Origin: Stieleria mannarensis
GTDB lineage: Bacteria; Planctomycetota; Planctomycetia; Pirellulales; Pirellulaceae
NCBI RefSeq assembly: GCF_014154935.1
Contig: NZ_JACEHH010000048.1
Span: forward strand, 1 to 64,000
Direction of reading: 5' to 3'
DNA length: 64,000 nucleotides
Part shown: one piece after another, positions 52,614 through 63,098 of the stretch
How positions within the stretch are numbered: position 1 is the first letter of the stretch
Layout of the letters: every line of letters starts with the position of its first letter
The notes under the pieces: model-generated
What the model saw: only the letters and a program-made list of their open reading frames with translations
What the model was told of the DNA's origin: nothing
Databases searched by the model: none
Made by a program: the position numbers and the translations under genes

Positions 52614-54413
52614 ATGCTGCGTTCGATCCTAATGACCCTGCTTGTCTGCGTCCCCGTCTCCGCTTGGTCGACTGACGAATCGAGTCCGGAAAAGCTGCGG
52701 ATCATCACGCACAATGTGTGGTATGGGTTCACGAAGAAGCCTGAACCCCGGTATGCCGACTGGAAACGCTGGATGAAGGCCCAGACGCCGGATGTCGTTT
52801 CACTGCAGGAACTGAACACCTACACCGAGGAAAAACTGCTGGCAGATGCCGAATCATGGGGGCACCGGCATTCCGTACTGCTGAAGGAAGGCGGATTCTC
52901 CACCGGGATCACATCCCGATATCCGATCCATGATGTAAAACGAATTCGCCAAGGATTCCACCATGGCCTGCTGCGATGTCGAATTCAGGGCATCTGGTTT
53001 TACGTGATCCATTTCCATCCCTCCAATTTCCGGTGGCGAATCGATGAAGCGGCACTGTTGAAGCAAGATGTGGAATCGCTTGCCGAAGAGAATCCGAAGG
53101 TCGTCCTTGCCGGCGATTTCAATGGCTTTTCCCCAGCCGACAAGTCGCAGTATGACTCCGATCCACTGCTGGTTTCCTTCTTCAAGCGTCTCGATCAGAA
53201 AAACCCCGCGGCCCGCAATCTGAATGATGGAAGAATCGATTACGGTGGAATCCAGGCAATTCTGGAACAGGGTTACACGGATCTGATTGCCTCGCGCCGA
53301 TCTCCTCGGCTTCCCTTTGTCGGGACCTTTCCCAGCAAGCTGGTGAGCGACCAGGATCACGGGACCGATCGCCGCCTGGATTACATCTTTGTCTCCCCGT
53401 CATTGCGCGATCAGGTGGAATCGGTCGCGATCCTGCGTGATCCCTGCACGGAAATGCTTTCCGATCATCTTCCGGTGACCGCAACCATTCGGCTGCAAGA
53501 CGCCACTGCACGAAAATCGGTATTCACATCAAAGCCGAAACTGTTGCAGGAAACAGGAGCCGGTGAAGGTCCGGCGTGGCATCCCAAGCTGGGGTTGCTG
53601 ACCAGCGGCGAAGGCAACATCAATCGACGCACGCCAGCGGGGGAGCAAAGTGTGTGGTTGCGCGACGCGGGATCCAATGGATTGCGATTCGACAAACAGG
53701 GAGATTTGGTTATCTGCCAGTCGGCTCGGCGACGTCTGGTGCGACAGCGTCAGGATGGTACGCTGCAGGTGCTGGCAGACCATTACCGGAAGATGAAATT
53801 CAACACCCCGAACGATCTGGCCATTGATGCAAAGGGACGCATCTATTTTACCGACCCCCGCTACGGCGATCGCTCCTCCATCGAGATGCGTGATGGGTCT
53901 GGCCGTCAGGTGGAAGGGGTTTATCGCGTGGACCCTGATGGCACGATTGCCCGCATCATCACGCACGAAGTTGACCGCCCCAATGGCATTGCAATCACGG
54001 CGGACAATCGATTCTTGTATGTCGCGGACAACAATAACAACACTCGCGGTGGGGCGCGCAAGTTGTGGCGATTTAATCTGAACCCCGACGGCAGCATTGA
54101 CGCCGCGACGCAGAGGCTGATTTATGACTGGGGAACGACGCGGGGTCCGGATGGCTTGAAACTCGACACCGCGGGAAGGCTGTATGTCGCCGCCGGGTTG
54201 AATCGTCCGAACCTGCCCTATGAAACCGCGGATCCGCCCACGGCTGGGATCTATGTGTTTTCCCCGGCAGGCGACTTGCTGGAATTCATCGCGATCCCCC
54301 GTGACGAAACGACGAATTGTTCGTTCGGCGGCGCGGACGGAAAAACGCTGTTCGTGACGGCAGGAGGCACGTTGTGGAGCATCCGTACCACCACCCCCGG
54401 CCAAACATTCTGA
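52614..54413 (+). CDS. Endonuclease/exonuclease/phosphatase - SMP-30/gluconolactonase fusion
   Basis: The 599-residue exported protein has a signal peptide (SILMTLLVCVPVSAWS). Residues 27-290 form an EEP (DNase I-like) domain: IITHNVWYG, VVSLQELNTY (metal Glu), VVLAGDFNGFSP (catalytic D-x-N), RRLDYIFVSP and LSDHLPVTATI (catalytic Asp-His). Residues about 305-595 form an SMP-30-type six-bladed propeller: GAGEGPAWHPKLGLLTSG, FNTPNDLAIDAKGRIYFTDP, VDRPNGIAITADNRFLYVAD, GPDGLKLDTAGRLYVAAG. All EEP residues expected for phosphodiester hydrolysis are present. The fused lactonase-like half may act on a sugar lactone. The natural substrate is unknown. Confidence 0.9.
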   Translation: MLRSILMTLLVCVPVSAWSTDESSPEKLRIITHNVWYGFTKKPEPRYADWKRWMKAQTPDVVSLQELNTYTEEKLLADAESWGHRHSVLLKEGGFSTGITSRYPIHDVKRIRQGFHHGLLRCRIQGIWFYVIHFHPSNFRWRIDEAALLKQDVESLAEENPKVVLAGDFNGFSPADKSQYDSDPLLVSFFKRLDQKNPAARNLNDGRIDYGGIQAILEQGYTDLIASRRSPRLPFVGTFPSKLVSDQDHGTDRRLDYIFVSPSLRDQVESVAILRDPCTEMLSDHLPVTATIRLQDATARKSVFTSKPKLLQETGAGEGPAWHPKLGLLTSGEGNINRRTPAGEQSVWLRDAGSNGLRFDKQGDLVICQSARRRLVRQRQDGTLQVLADHYRKMKFNTPNDLAIDAKGRIYFTDPRYGDRSSIEMRDGSGRQVEGVYRVDPDGTIARIITHEVDRPNGIAITADNRFLYVADNNNNTRGGARKLWRFNLNPDGSIDAATQRLIYDWGTTRGPDGLKLDTAGRLYVAAGLNRPNLPYETADPPTAGIYVFSPAGDLLEFIAIPRDETTNCSFGGADGKTLFVTAGGTLWSIRTTTPGQTF

Positions 54414-54435
54414 GCCGGTCACATATGGACGTCCG

Positions 54436-55431
54436 ATGAACGCTGAGAATCCTGAGAACGCTGAGAATCAGACTGTCGAATCGATCGAGCGTCAACGTCG
54501 TTCGTGTTTTGAGTACCAACCGATTGAACCCGACCATCAAAGTTTGATTGCGGGGATCGTCGGTCTCGCAGCGATCACACTCATGCTGGGGATCGCGGTC
54601 CCGGTGGAAATCCATCTGTTGAACGTGCTAGACATCAACCGACCCATTTATCCCTGGATGATGGTGATCGTGCAGTCCATCTTACTTCCGCCGTTGGTTG
54701 GTTTTACATTCGCTGTCCTCACGCCGATGTTTTGGTATGGATCGATCATCTTGCGGTTTGCGATGGCGACTGCAGCCGTATTGCCCGGATGCGTTGGATT
54801 TGGCGTTGCTCTCAGCCTGGTCGAAAACGGGTTGCCCCATGATTTCGTCCCTTCGTTTTCCGCGGTGATGTTCACCTGTTTGATGGCGGTCGCCACGGTC
54901 GCATTGACGACGCAACTGTGGAGTCGGTGGACGTTGTCGCACGCTCGATCCGATGCAACCACATTGCCGCAAACGGGAATCCGTTCAATGATTGAGTTGA
55001 CGGGGATCGCCGCGGTCGGCTGCGCTGTTTTGATGTCGAGCGGCTTCCTCGAGTATCTGGAGGGAATTTACCTGTTCGGCGGCATCGGATTCATGGCGGC
55101 GATCGCGATCATCTGCACCCAAATTGCTTTCCTTCGCAAGGGATCTCGCAGTCGCACCGCGACGGTCACCAGCCTTATCTTCGCCTTCGCCGCGGCCTTT
55201 GTCCTGAACAGTTTCTTCGCCGTGATGGAGTTCGGATTGGATGTCTTAACAGTCCAGCTATTGTGGATCAGTGCGACGTCACTGTACGGCGCGTTGTTGA
55301 TTTGCGCAACCATGTGGATCTGTCTCAGCTGGCTGCGATTCTGCGGATGGCAATGCATCGACCGAAAAAGCATGAGACAGCGAATCGTCGGCGGCGGGAA
55401 CAAGGGAAACGATCCAGCAGACCGGAACTGA
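54436..55431 (+). CDS. Polytopic membrane protein of unknown function
   Basis: The 331-residue protein has about eight hydrophobic segments, from LIAGIVGLAAITLMLGIAV near residue 38 to LYGALLICATMWICLSWL near 295. The hydrophilic N-terminus is repetitive (MNAENPENAENQ, from a gagaa-type DNA repeat) and the C-terminus is basic. No transporter motif is recognised. It starts 22 bp after the EEP-SMP-30 fusion gene on the same strand and may share its transcript. Confidence 0.72.
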   Translation: MNAENPENAENQTVESIERQRRSCFEYQPIEPDHQSLIAGIVGLAAITLMLGIAVPVEIHLLNVLDINRPIYPWMMVIVQSILLPPLVGFTFAVLTPMFWYGSIILRFAMATAAVLPGCVGFGVALSLVENGLPHDFVPSFSAVMFTCLMAVATVALTTQLWSRWTLSHARSDATTLPQTGIRSMIELTGIAAVGCAVLMSSGFLEYLEGIYLFGGIGFMAAIAIICTQIAFLRKGSRSRTATVTSLIFAFAAAFVLNSFFAVMEFGLDVLTVQLLWISATSLYGALLICATMWICLSWLRFCGWQCIDRKSMRQRIVGGGNKGNDPADRN

Positions 55432-55474
55432 TGCGAACCAGGACTTTTGCTTGCTCCAATTCAGCAATGGAGCG

Positions 55475-58400
55475 TTATCGGTAATCGAATTGGACCGTTG
55501 CAGAGGTCTCGCTATCGCAAACGGCTCGTATCCAGCAGGCTGAAAACGCCGTCGGGAATTGATGCCGCAACGTTTCGCCGGCGGGAACGCTGAAGCTTTG
55601 GTAGTCCACCCAGCGGTCGTTTCCATCCAGATCGATTTGAAGCGTGATGCGGATCGGCTTCGCGTTGCCGTGGGCCATGGAAACGGTCTTTTGATCGTAA
55701 CCCTTCATCAGATAGGCATCCGATGGGACGCCGGGTTTGACGAGCGTCTGCAGCCACGGACCGCCCCGGCCGACTGGTTTGCCGAGTTTCCAGAGATCAT
55801 CGATGGCACCGAACCACAGACCGACACGCTGCTTGTCGTCCCGAAAGACATGACCGTCGGTGGTGGCGTCCGCGCGGACCCCGCAAAGAGCAAGCAGCCC
55901 GTTCCAAGAGCAAAAGTCCGTGATCTGTTTTGAATGGCTCGACACGGGACGCATCAGATTCCACGCCGGCGGCGCACCATTGGTGATCAGCGGTACTTCG
56001 TAGAACGTGCCGTGGATGTTGGCAAGATGACGTTCGGATTGGACTTCTCGCGATGCCCGCGGCCAGCCCGACGCGAACGGCTGATCGTAGGCCGCGTCGC
56101 CTTTGGGCAGTCGCCGCCGCTTTCCGTTGTGATTCAAAATGACGGATGCTTCGTCGACCGAGAACTCTGGTTCGACATGCAGCAGCTTGGCAAGTTTTGC
56201 ATCCGGCTTGTCCGACTGGAAAGTAAAGTCGGCCTTGGTGAAATCGAAATTTCGGCCGTCCCCGGTGATGACTCGCAGATTTCGATTGCGTTTGGCCGGG
56301 TAGACGATGCCGGCCAAAGCGTCTTCGTCGACGTCGGCAAGCCCGGCGAAGAGCGTCTTGTTCGCTGGCGTTTCGCCATCGACGAACCGGCTGGTGGTTT
56401 GGTGCAGGATGGCGGTTGCCACACAGTCACGATCGGTGAGCAGTCGCAACCACTCCGCATCCAAGTCGCTCGGGAGCACTTTCGCAATCGACTCGCCCCC
56501 CGCCAACTCGATCGTTTCCAAATCGGTCCAAGAGTTGTCGCCTTGGCGGTCGACCTGCAGCTTGACTCGAACGGGATCCTCGGTTGCTGAAGCCTCGGCA
56601 TCCTGTTTGATCGGAATCTCGACCGATGCTCTGCCCACCGATGACAGCGAATCGGCGGCGTCGTCCTGGATGTCCACAAAGGCGAGATGCGGAGCACCGA
56701 ACGCCCCTTTGGAATGTTCGTCTGCATTGCCTGGAACGGAAACCTTTCCAGCCGGGAAGTCCCGGACATAAATTCGGTCACGCACCTGTTTGGCCCACGT
56801 CAACGACAGTTCAGTCGGCTTCCAATCGGACGGCAAGCTCGCTTGGCCGCGACCGTCAACGGCCAGGTAAACGGTCGCAGGCTTGGTGAGAACAAACTCA
56901 AAACCGTCCGCGGGCTCGCGCCAGTTGCCGCGAGGAACGGTGACGCGTGGCATGTGAGCGAGCGATTCGGGCAGGTCGGTGATCGGCAGTCGATCGGTGG
57001 TTCGCAGGATCGATTCGCTGACGGCTGTGATTGGGCCGACCGCAAGGTGCAAAATGCGCTGATCGAAACCGGCGATCAAGAACGGATCCGACGGCGTGTC
57101 GGCTTTCACTTCGTCTTCGATCCATGGTCCGCCATATCCGCTGGCCGGCCCCCACTGTTTAAGATCGTCGTAGGTGCCAAACCAGAGATTACTTTGCGGT
57201 TGTCCGGCCAGCGGATTGCCTTGGATGCTGGTCTCATCGGTCGCCAGAACCAGCTTGCCGTTCCAGTCACAGAAGTCCGGCACATACCGCAAATGGCTGC
57301 CGATCGGTCGGATGCCCGCCGAGTTTGCACTGGAGAATGTTTTGGGGAAATCAAAGAACATCCCGTGCATGTCCATCATCCAGCGGCCGTCGGTGATTTC
57401 GCGAATGCGAGGCCATTCGGTGTACCAACCGTGCTGGGCGTCGTTGCAGTAGGCAGCCTTGGGTAGCAAGTAGGTGTGCCATGTCCCGTGATCCAGGACC
57501 TTCAAACGAACGCTGCGGCGGTCCCAGCCCATCGTCCAGATCGGATCGTTGCCGTCGCTGCCGCCGGTGATTCCCTTGGGGCCGGTGACTTCGGTGAATT
57601 GACGGCGTTCGACGATCCGCCAGTTCGTGCCATCAAATTCAGCCAACACGCCCCGTTCTTCCGGCGTCTTTGCTTCGCCGCCGACCAGGACATCGTTGTA
57701 GTCGCCGACGTGTAGTTCGCCGTTGTTGGAAATCACCAGTCGACCTTGCGATGTGTAGCCGCCCTTGCCATGCCAACCGGGAACAGGCTTCTTGAACAGC
57801 CGCTTCACCTGCAGCGTGTGTACGTTGGCTTCCCAAATCGAACCTTCCATGTCGATGTAATAGACCATGTTTTTCGGATCGCTCAGGTGACGCGCGATCG
57901 CCGTGACACGGATCGGCATATCCGCCGGCTGAATCGTCCGTACATTTCCGTTGCGATCGACTAGGTGGTGACCGATCAACAGTTGCTTTGATTCTTCGTG
58001 GATCATCCGCCCTGCCGGAGTACCACCAACGCTTTCGGGATGGACGTTCATTGGCTGGGTGAGATCAAGATCGATCGAGTACAGTTTGTGCTCGCTTCCT
58101 CGCGGCTTGTGTGGGGCGTAGTTGACCATCCACAGTTTTCCGGCCCACGGAACGATGGCTCCGATTCCACATTCGTTGTGGCCTTCTTTGTAGTGGCCGC
58201 CGTTCTGGCTGTAGACGCCATAGGTGGTCAGGTGCGGGTACACACCGCTGATGTGAAGATCCGTTCGAGGCGTCTGGGGCGGGGTGTCAGAAACATCGTC
58301 TTGTTTTTGGGGCGGTTTCTTCGAGGAATCCGAGGCGGTGGTGAAGGATTGTTCGGTCGACCGGCGAGCCTCCTTGCGGATGCGTCGCTTTTCTTTAGCG

Positions 58401-59752
58401 AGCTCATGCTTGAGACGCTTTAACACTGCGGAGTTCTCGGCGTTTCCAGCGACGTTGTTCCTCTCGATCGCATCAGACGACAGATCGTAGAGCTCTTCAA
58501 ACGTCGACTCGTCATCGACCCGTGTTTCGATGTACTTCCAACGCTGCTCGCGCACGGCCCACAACGGTTGGCTGCCAAGCTGCGGTGTCGGTGCTTCGTA
58601 CAGAAAACTCGTTCGCCAATCGTCCAATTGCTTCCCGGTGACGATCGGCAGCAGACTGCGTCCGTGAACTTCGGCTGGAACGTCCAAGCCAGCCAGCTCG
58701 TAGATGGTCGCCGTCAGATCGATGTTCAATACAATTCGATCGGATACTTGCGGCACGGTCGATGGACCTGCAATGGCCATCGGGACTCGCATCGATTCTT
58801 CGTACGCCAAGACCTTGCTGGTCAATCCGTGTTCGCCCAGCAGCCATCCGTTGTCGCCCATGAAGATGATCCACGTGTTCTCGCTCCGCGCACCGCGTTG
58901 GAGTTCATCGAGCACGCGACCGACCGCCGCATCCATTTGTTCGACGCTGGCACGGTAGTCACGGATGTGGCTGCGGATTTTTTCTGGATCGTCGTAACCG
59001 TATTTCAACGCCTGGGTACGGTTGCGTGCCGACTGCAAATAGTCAGGCTTGCCGTCAAGATCGTCATCCCATGTCTCCGGCAAGGGCATCGCATCGACAC
59101 GGTGACGATCGAGGTACTCCTGTTCCGCGGGCCACGTGTGGTTGTGGTCCATGTGGGGCACCTGGGTGCACATCCACAATACGAACGGCTTTCCCGCTGA
59201 GGTCGACTCCCGAATGAAGCGTATCGATTCATCGGCTGCCACGTCGTCAACAAAACCCGGCATGCTCTCGGTGACGCCGTCGATCGTGAATTTGCGGTTG
59301 TACCAGGGCCCGTTGGACCAGCAGGTTGATGCAAAGTCAAAGCCGCATTGCTGGGGCGTCGTCTTGAGATGCCATTTGCCCGTGACTCCGATTGCATAGC
59401 CCGCTCCGCGCAGCGCATGCGCAAACGTCGTTTCACCCTGATTCAGCGAGACCTTTCCGAACGCAGTGACTCCATTTGCGCTGCCGTAACGCCCTGTCAG
59501 GCAAGCCGCTCGACTGGGCGAACAGATCGCCAGCGTCACGAACGCGTTGTCAAATCGAGTGCCGTTCTCAGCGATGCGATCGAGATTCGGGGTGCGGATG
59601 CGTTGGTGACTTGAGCTGCCGTAACTATCCCACCGATGATCGTCAGTCAAAACGAAGACGATGTTTGGGCGGCTGTCAGCGACAGCCTGATTCGGGGCGT
59701 TGGAATGAACAGCGCCGAGAAGGATCAGCAGGCAAGTTGCAATACGGAGCAT
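55475..59752 (-). CDS. Sulfatase fused to a duplicated C-terminal propeller-like region
   Basis: The 1425-residue exported protein has a signal peptide ending near AVADS. Residues 27-450 form a complete sulfatase domain: [20 protein letters not shown], the formylglycine site [15 protein letters not shown] with Cys77, [10 protein letters not shown], and [16 protein letters not shown] charged Lys/Arg/Glu linker (about 455-500) follows. The remaining 900 residues contain two copies of one segment: [20 protein letters not shown] with [15 protein letters not shown] and GGPWIEDEV, then [20 protein letters not shown] with [14 protein letters not shown] and [10 protein letters not shown] do not recognise that segment as a named domain; it is propeller-like by its repeated W-G-x-x-DD blades. 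The gene diverges from an ECF sigma/FecR-like pair. Confidence 0.87.
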   Translation of the reverse strand: MLRIATCLLILLGAVHSNAPNQAVADSRPNIVFVLTDDHRWDSYGSSSHQRIRTPNLDRIAENGTRFDNAFVTLAICSPSRAACLTGRYGSANGVTAFGKVSLNQGETTFAHALRGAGYAIGVTGKWHLKTTPQQCGFDFASTCWSNGPWYNRKFTIDGVTESMPGFVDDVAADESIRFIRESTSAGKPFVLWMCTQVPHMDHNHTWPAEQEYLDRHRVDAMPLPETWDDDLDGKPDYLQSARNRTQALKYGYDDPEKIRSHIRDYRASVEQMDAAVGRVLDELQRGARSENTWIIFMGDNGWLLGEHGLTSKVLAYEESMRVPMAIAGPSTVPQVSDRIVLNIDLTATIYELAGLDVPAEVHGRSLLPIVTGKQLDDWRTSFLYEAPTPQLGSQPLWAVREQRWKYIETRVDDESTFEELYDLSSDAIERNNVAGNAENSAVLKRLKHELAKEKRRIRKEARRSTEQSFTTASDSSKKPPQKQDDVSDTPPQTPRTDLHISGVYPHLTTYGVYSQNGGHYKEGHNECGIGAIVPWAGKLWMVNYAPHKPRGSEHKLYSIDLDLTQPMNVHPESVGGTPAGRMIHEESKQLLIGHHLVDRNGNVRTIQPADMPIRVTAIARHLSDPKNMVYYIDMEGSIWEANVHTLQVKRLFKKPVPGWHGKGGYTSQGRLVISNNGELHVGDYNDVLVGGEAKTPEERGVLAEFDGTNWRIVERRQFTEVTGPKGITGGSDGNDPIWTMGWDRRSVRLKVLDHGTWHTYLLPKAAYCNDAQHGWYTEWPRIREITDGRWMMDMHGMFFDFPKTFSSANSAGIRPIGSHLRYVPDFCDWNGKLVLATDETSIQGNPLAGQPQSNLWFGTYDDLKQWGPASGYGGPWIEDEVKADTPSDPFLIAGFDQRILHLAVGPITAVSESILRTTDRLPITDLPESLAHMPRVTVPRGNWREPADGFEFVLTKPATVYLAVDGRGQASLPSDWKPTELSLTWAKQVRDRIYVRDFPAGKVSVPGNADEHSKGAFGAPHLAFVDIQDDAADSLSSVGRASVEIPIKQDAEASATEDPVRVKLQVDRQGDNSWTDLETIELAGGESIAKVLPSDLDAEWLRLLTDRDCVATAILHQTTSRFVDGETPANKTLFAGLADVDEDALAGIVYPAKRNRNLRVITGDGRNFDFTKADFTFQSDKPDAKLAKLLHVEPEFSVDEASVILNHNGKRRRLPKGDAAYDQPFASGWPRASREVQSERHLANIHGTFYEVPLITNGAPPAWNLMRPVSSHSKQITDFCSWNGLLALCGVRADATTDGHVFRDDKQRVGLWFGAIDDLWKLGKPVGRGGPWLQTLVKPGVPSDAYLMKGYDQKTVSMAHGNAKPIRITLQIDLDGNDRWVDYQSFSVPAGETLRHQFPTAFSACWIRAVCDSETSATVQFDYR

Positions 59753-60275
59753 CGTTTTTCAGCAGCGCGAGCAAGGAATGATGTGAATGGACAGATGGGA
59801 GACGCGATCGGATCGATCACTCCACGGTTAAGCTGGAACTGGCATTTTCTGCCTCGGATTGAGCATTGATTGCGTCCCAATCGACTTTGGTGGGAGGCGT
59901 CCGCTTTCTCGCTTGGACTATCCTTGGGAAAAACAACTCCTGTCGCTAGGGCATGCATCGGAGTGGTCAAACCGACGAATCAATGGCAGCGATCCAATGG
60001 CAGCGATACCTTGGTTCCTACCTCTCTTCGTCTCAAGGGAAACGGCGCGACAATAACGACTCTGGAGTGCGAAAGGCGGATAAACTCTACAAATTTTCTC
60101 CACGGCGCCTCCACAGGATCATAGCGAAAGGCGGCATCGAAACTGGGGATTTGAATTTCTCGTCGAAAAATCTCATCCGTCTCATCAGAATCACCCTCCA
60201 GAAGCCGCTGCGGATCACGTTTCCATCTACGAGGCGTGGGCCAAGAATTGTGACAACAGCACAGTGAACTCAAAA
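59753..60275. other. Divergent control region without a gene
   Basis: This 523-bp gap separates the 1425-residue sulfatase fusion (minus) from the ECF sigma factor gene (plus). Its composition is noticeably more AT-rich than its surroundings, especially 60040-60280. A direct repeat aatggcagcgat occurs at about 59983 and 59998. Short frames on both strands show no protein-like sequence. Promoters for both units presumably lie here; no motif could be assigned with confidence. Confidence 0.5.
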
Positions 60276-60821
60276 ATGGACAATGCAGCGCAGCAAGCAG
60301 AATTCGTCCGCTTGTTCTCCGCCAACCAGCGGAGAATTCAAACGTTTATTTTGACTTTGCTCCCGGATCGGGATCAGGCTCAGGACGTGATGCAAAACAC
60401 CTCGGTCGTGCTGTGGCAGAAATTTGAATCGTTCGAGCCGGGAACAGATTTCACGGCCTGGGCGTTTCGCATCGCTCGGCTGGAGGTTTTGAGTTTGGTT
60501 CGTCGGCATGGACGAGGACGATTGGTATTCGACGAGTCGATGTGCAACGAATTGGCGGATGAGGTCACACAGCGCGATGCCGTTTCGGATACTCGACTGC
60601 GGGCCTTGCAGGGATGTGTTGAAAAACTGTCCGTGGTCGATCGCGATCTTTTGCAACGCCGATACGAACAGGGGGCTACGATCAAAGCGGTGGCGGAAGC
60701 CGTCGGGCGTCCACTGGAGGGAATGTACAAAGCGATGCGCCGCATCCACCGCACGCTCTTTGAATGCACTCAACGCCAGTTGTCGGCAGAGGATTCCGTT
60801 TCATTTAAGAACGTTCGTTGA
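60276..60821 (+). CDS. ECF-type sigma-70 factor, Rhodopirellula/Verrucomicrobium subfamily
   Basis: The 181-residue protein has sigma region 2 (FILTLLPDRDQAQDVMQNTS, LWQKFESFEPGTDFTAWAFR, IARLEVLSLVRR) and region 4 (LSVVDRDLLQRRYEQGATIK, AVAEAVGRPLEGMYKAMRRI). The sequence style (QDVMQNTSVVLWQKF) fits the planctomycete/verrucomicrobial ECF subfamily found next to FecR-domain proteins. ATG 60276 is preferred to GTG 60264. The FecR-like gene follows 28 bp downstream, probably as its membrane-bound regulator. The divergent sulfatase gene is a plausible target, which is inference. Confidence 0.9.
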   Translation: MDNAAQQAEFVRLFSANQRRIQTFILTLLPDRDQAQDVMQNTSVVLWQKFESFEPGTDFTAWAFRIARLEVLSLVRRHGRGRLVFDESMCNELADEVTQRDAVSDTRLRALQGCVEKLSVVDRDLLQRRYEQGATIKAVAEAVGRPLEGMYKAMRRIHRTLFECTQRQLSAEDSVSFKNVR

Positions 60822-60849
60822 TGTAGAAGTTGGTGAACAGGCAGCAGCA

Positions 60850-62355
60850 ATGGATAAGACAAACCGAAACGAGCTTCTGGAACTGTGTGAATCGGTGCGA
60901 GAGCAAACAATCTCCGATGCGGAATGGGATCGTTTGCAAGAACTGTTGCGAGATCAGGAGCTGCGCCGCCTTTATACAGACTACATGGCGATGGTTGGGC
61001 GCTTGGAAGAAAGTCTGGAAGACTTTGGTGTTGCCCGCGGTGGGAATCCCGATGACGCGAGGCAAATGATGCTTGACGCTCTGCTCGACGAGAGAAACGC
61101 TCGTAGCGAACAGGCGACGGTGACGTTACCACCAACGCGACGGTGGAAGATCCACGTCGCGTATGCGACAGCACTATCGATCTTGGCGATACTGCTTTGG
61201 AGCGGTATTCAATCGCCGGAGAAATCCGAGGGCGAAGCGTTCGCATCGATCAGCAGCGCACGCGGCTGCAAATGGGGGGCGGGCACACTTCCAACGGTCG
61301 TGGGATCGCGTCTGGCGCCAGGTCGACTCGACCTGCTGGAAGGGTTTGCCAAGATCGATCTCGACAATGGCGTGCGGTTGTCGCTGGAGGCTCCCGCTTC
61401 CATCACGCTCCAGTCGCTAACGAATTGTGAAGTTCACTCAGGACAGCTTCTCGCGCACGTTCCGGGCGCCGAAATTGGTTTCACGGTGACGACGCCCACG
61501 ACGGAAGTCCTGGACCTCGGCACGGAATTCGCTGTACGTGTCGAAGACGACGGACACACCAAAGTTCATGTGGTAACCGGTGAAGTCAACGTCACGAACC
61601 TGCGGTCTAAAGAAGCTCAAAGACTTGTCGAGCATGAAATCGCGCACGTCAGAAATGAGGAGATTGCACGTCCCGACCCTGATGCCGAGCCGTTCGGTGC
61701 ACGATCAGACGATCCCAGAGATGCGCTGAAAAACATGGAATCGCGATTGATCTCCACCGCCCAGGGGAGCGGTCGCGACGCCTTCATTTGGAGGAGACTT
61801 TCCAGCGGCTATCGAGAACAAGAGATGTTGCTCGTAAAACACTGCGTTGAGCATCGTGGTCAATGGGATCGAAAGGTCTACCTGGCATTCGACATTGAAG
61901 CGTTGAAGGGATTCCAATTGGATCAGGCTGAACTCCGTCTCCACCTGGTCCCGAGCGGTCTTGGTTACGTATCGGGCCAGCTTGATTCAACATTTCAAGT
62001 TTATGGGCTCATTGACGAGACACGTGATGACTGGAGCGAAAAGACGATCAACTGGCAAAATGCTCCCGCGAATGAACCTGGAGCTGCCGCGGTAGCGCCT
62101 GAGATGACGGTGCCAGTGGGAACATTTGAAGTTCGCCAGGGAGTTCAAACCGGGAGCGTCAGCGTCTCGGGAACCCGGCTCCGCGATTTCATTGAATCCG
62201 ACACCAATGGAGTCATTACGTTGATCGTCGTCCGCGAGACGCAAGAGCGATCCTGGGACGGCGGTGGATTGGTGCACGCATTCATGAGCAAGGAGCACCC
62301 GTCCGGTTTGCCACCCACGTTACGACTGGTCGGGACTCAAGCGTCGAATCCATGA
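60850..62355 (+). CDS. FecR-domain membrane protein with C-terminal DNRLRE-like domain
   Basis: The 501-residue protein has a cytoplasmic N-terminus of about 100 residues (NELLELCESVREQTISDAEW, the anti-sigma-like helical part), one membrane helix (WKIHVAYATALSILAILLWS) and a FecR domain (about 135-240: SLEAPASITLQSLTNCEVHS, TPTTEVLDLGTEFAVRVEDD, KVHVVTGEVNVTNL). The periplasmic C-terminus (about 300-495) reads YLAFDIEALKGFQLDQAELR, DWSEKTINWQNAPA, GVITLIVVRETQER, a DNRLRE-type beta-sandwich found in secreted polysaccharide-binding proteins. It probably controls the sigma factor encoded upstream, perhaps sensing a polysaccharide through the sandwich domain. That sensing role is inference. Confidence 0.87.
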   Translation: MDKTNRNELLELCESVREQTISDAEWDRLQELLRDQELRRLYTDYMAMVGRLEESLEDFGVARGGNPDDARQMMLDALLDERNARSEQATVTLPPTRRWKIHVAYATALSILAILLWSGIQSPEKSEGEAFASISSARGCKWGAGTLPTVVGSRLAPGRLDLLEGFAKIDLDNGVRLSLEAPASITLQSLTNCEVHSGQLLAHVPGAEIGFTVTTPTTEVLDLGTEFAVRVEDDGHTKVHVVTGEVNVTNLRSKEAQRLVEHEIAHVRNEEIARPDPDAEPFGARSDDPRDALKNMESRLISTAQGSGRDAFIWRRLSSGYREQEMLLVKHCVEHRGQWDRKVYLAFDIEALKGFQLDQAELRLHLVPSGLGYVSGQLDSTFQVYGLIDETRDDWSEKTINWQNAPANEPGAAAVAPEMTVPVGTFEVRQGVQTGSVSVSGTRLRDFIESDTNGVITLIVVRETQERSWDGGGLVHAFMSKEHPSGLPPTLRLVGTQASNP

Positions 62356-62485
62356 AAACCCGCGTGAAGGACGATAAAATCATCGGCCTTGCTTCGCGGG
62401 GGGGCAGGCCTTGTGTTCGGTGTTCAGACCGAGATCGATTGCAATCTACGTCGCTTGCCGTCTCCATTTGGGTCATTCGCTGTAG

Positions 62486-62830
62486 CGAGTTCCGGCATCG
62501 ACACGCAAGAGTGCGATTCTGGATCTGCTGGCCGCAGGCCATGACGTGGCAGACGTTGCGGCGTGGGTCGGAAACAGCCCCAAGACGATTTGGGATTTCT
62601 ACGTGTTCGCGAGATCGGAAAACCGACGCAGGGCAGCAGCCATGGCACCCCCCTCCGATAGAGATCAGCCCGCCGAGAAACCGGCACCGGCAGAGGCCGA
62701 TTCCGAGTGTGGACCAATTTGTGGACCAATTCAGGAAGATTCCCATTCAGTCACACCTAGTCAACCCGATGAGAAGCTCGGGAAAAAGCGGGGTGAAGGC
62801 GAAGTGCGACCGGGTCGGACTGGCGGTCAA
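62486..62830 (+). pseudogene. C-terminal remnant of a tyrosine recombinase (integrase)
   Basis: After a TAG at 62483 the frame reads RKSAILDLLAAGHDVADVAA then WVGNSPKTIWDFYVFARSEN. This fits the end of a phage-type integrase: the GHxxxxVAxWxGNS helix and the catalytic Tyr region (DFY). A hydrophilic tail follows with a doubled CGPI word, as seen in planctomycete integrases. The recombinase core is missing. The frame runs on into the tRNA-Val gene on the opposite strand, which is the usual position of an integrase beside its attachment site. It is non-functional as it stands. Confidence 0.58.
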
Positions 62831-62905
62831 TGGGCGTTGAGGGACTCGAACCCCCGACCCCCTCGGTGTAAACGAGGTGCTCTGAACCAACTGAGCTAAA
62901 CGCCC
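62831..62905 (-). tRNA. tRNA-Val (anticodon TAC)
   Basis: On the minus strand the sequence begins gggcgtttagctcagttgg and closes with ttcgagtccctcaacgccc plus discriminator A. The seven-base acceptor stem (gggcgtt/aacgccc) pairs fully. The anticodon loop tttacac carries TAC (complement of 62868-62870), which reads valine codons. The T arm contains ggttcgagtcc. CCA is not encoded. The 3' end faces the integrase remnant. Confidence 0.97.
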
Positions 62906-63098
62906 GAGCGTTTGATGTGTACATCCCTGCAGGATTGGTTGGGATGCGTCAGCGGCGCGGCGGAGGGGCTCGCTGACGCGGCTGGCCGGACAACCGGGCC
63001 ACATCGATTTCGATTCGCTCGTGGACACTATCGACGCGGAAGCATTTGGCGGTGACAGAATTCCGCCCCATGGACAAGTTTTCCTGCGGTGTCGATTC

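Noticed and set aside
59953-60267. Plus-strand frame of 104 codons before the sigma factor gene
   Set aside because: There is no start signal and no recognisable domain, the DNA is AT-rich, and the position suits a control region.
62352-62840. Plus-strand frame of 162 codons after the FecR-like gene
   Set aside because: The cysteine/arginine-rich translation is implausible; the integrase-like reading is in a different frame.
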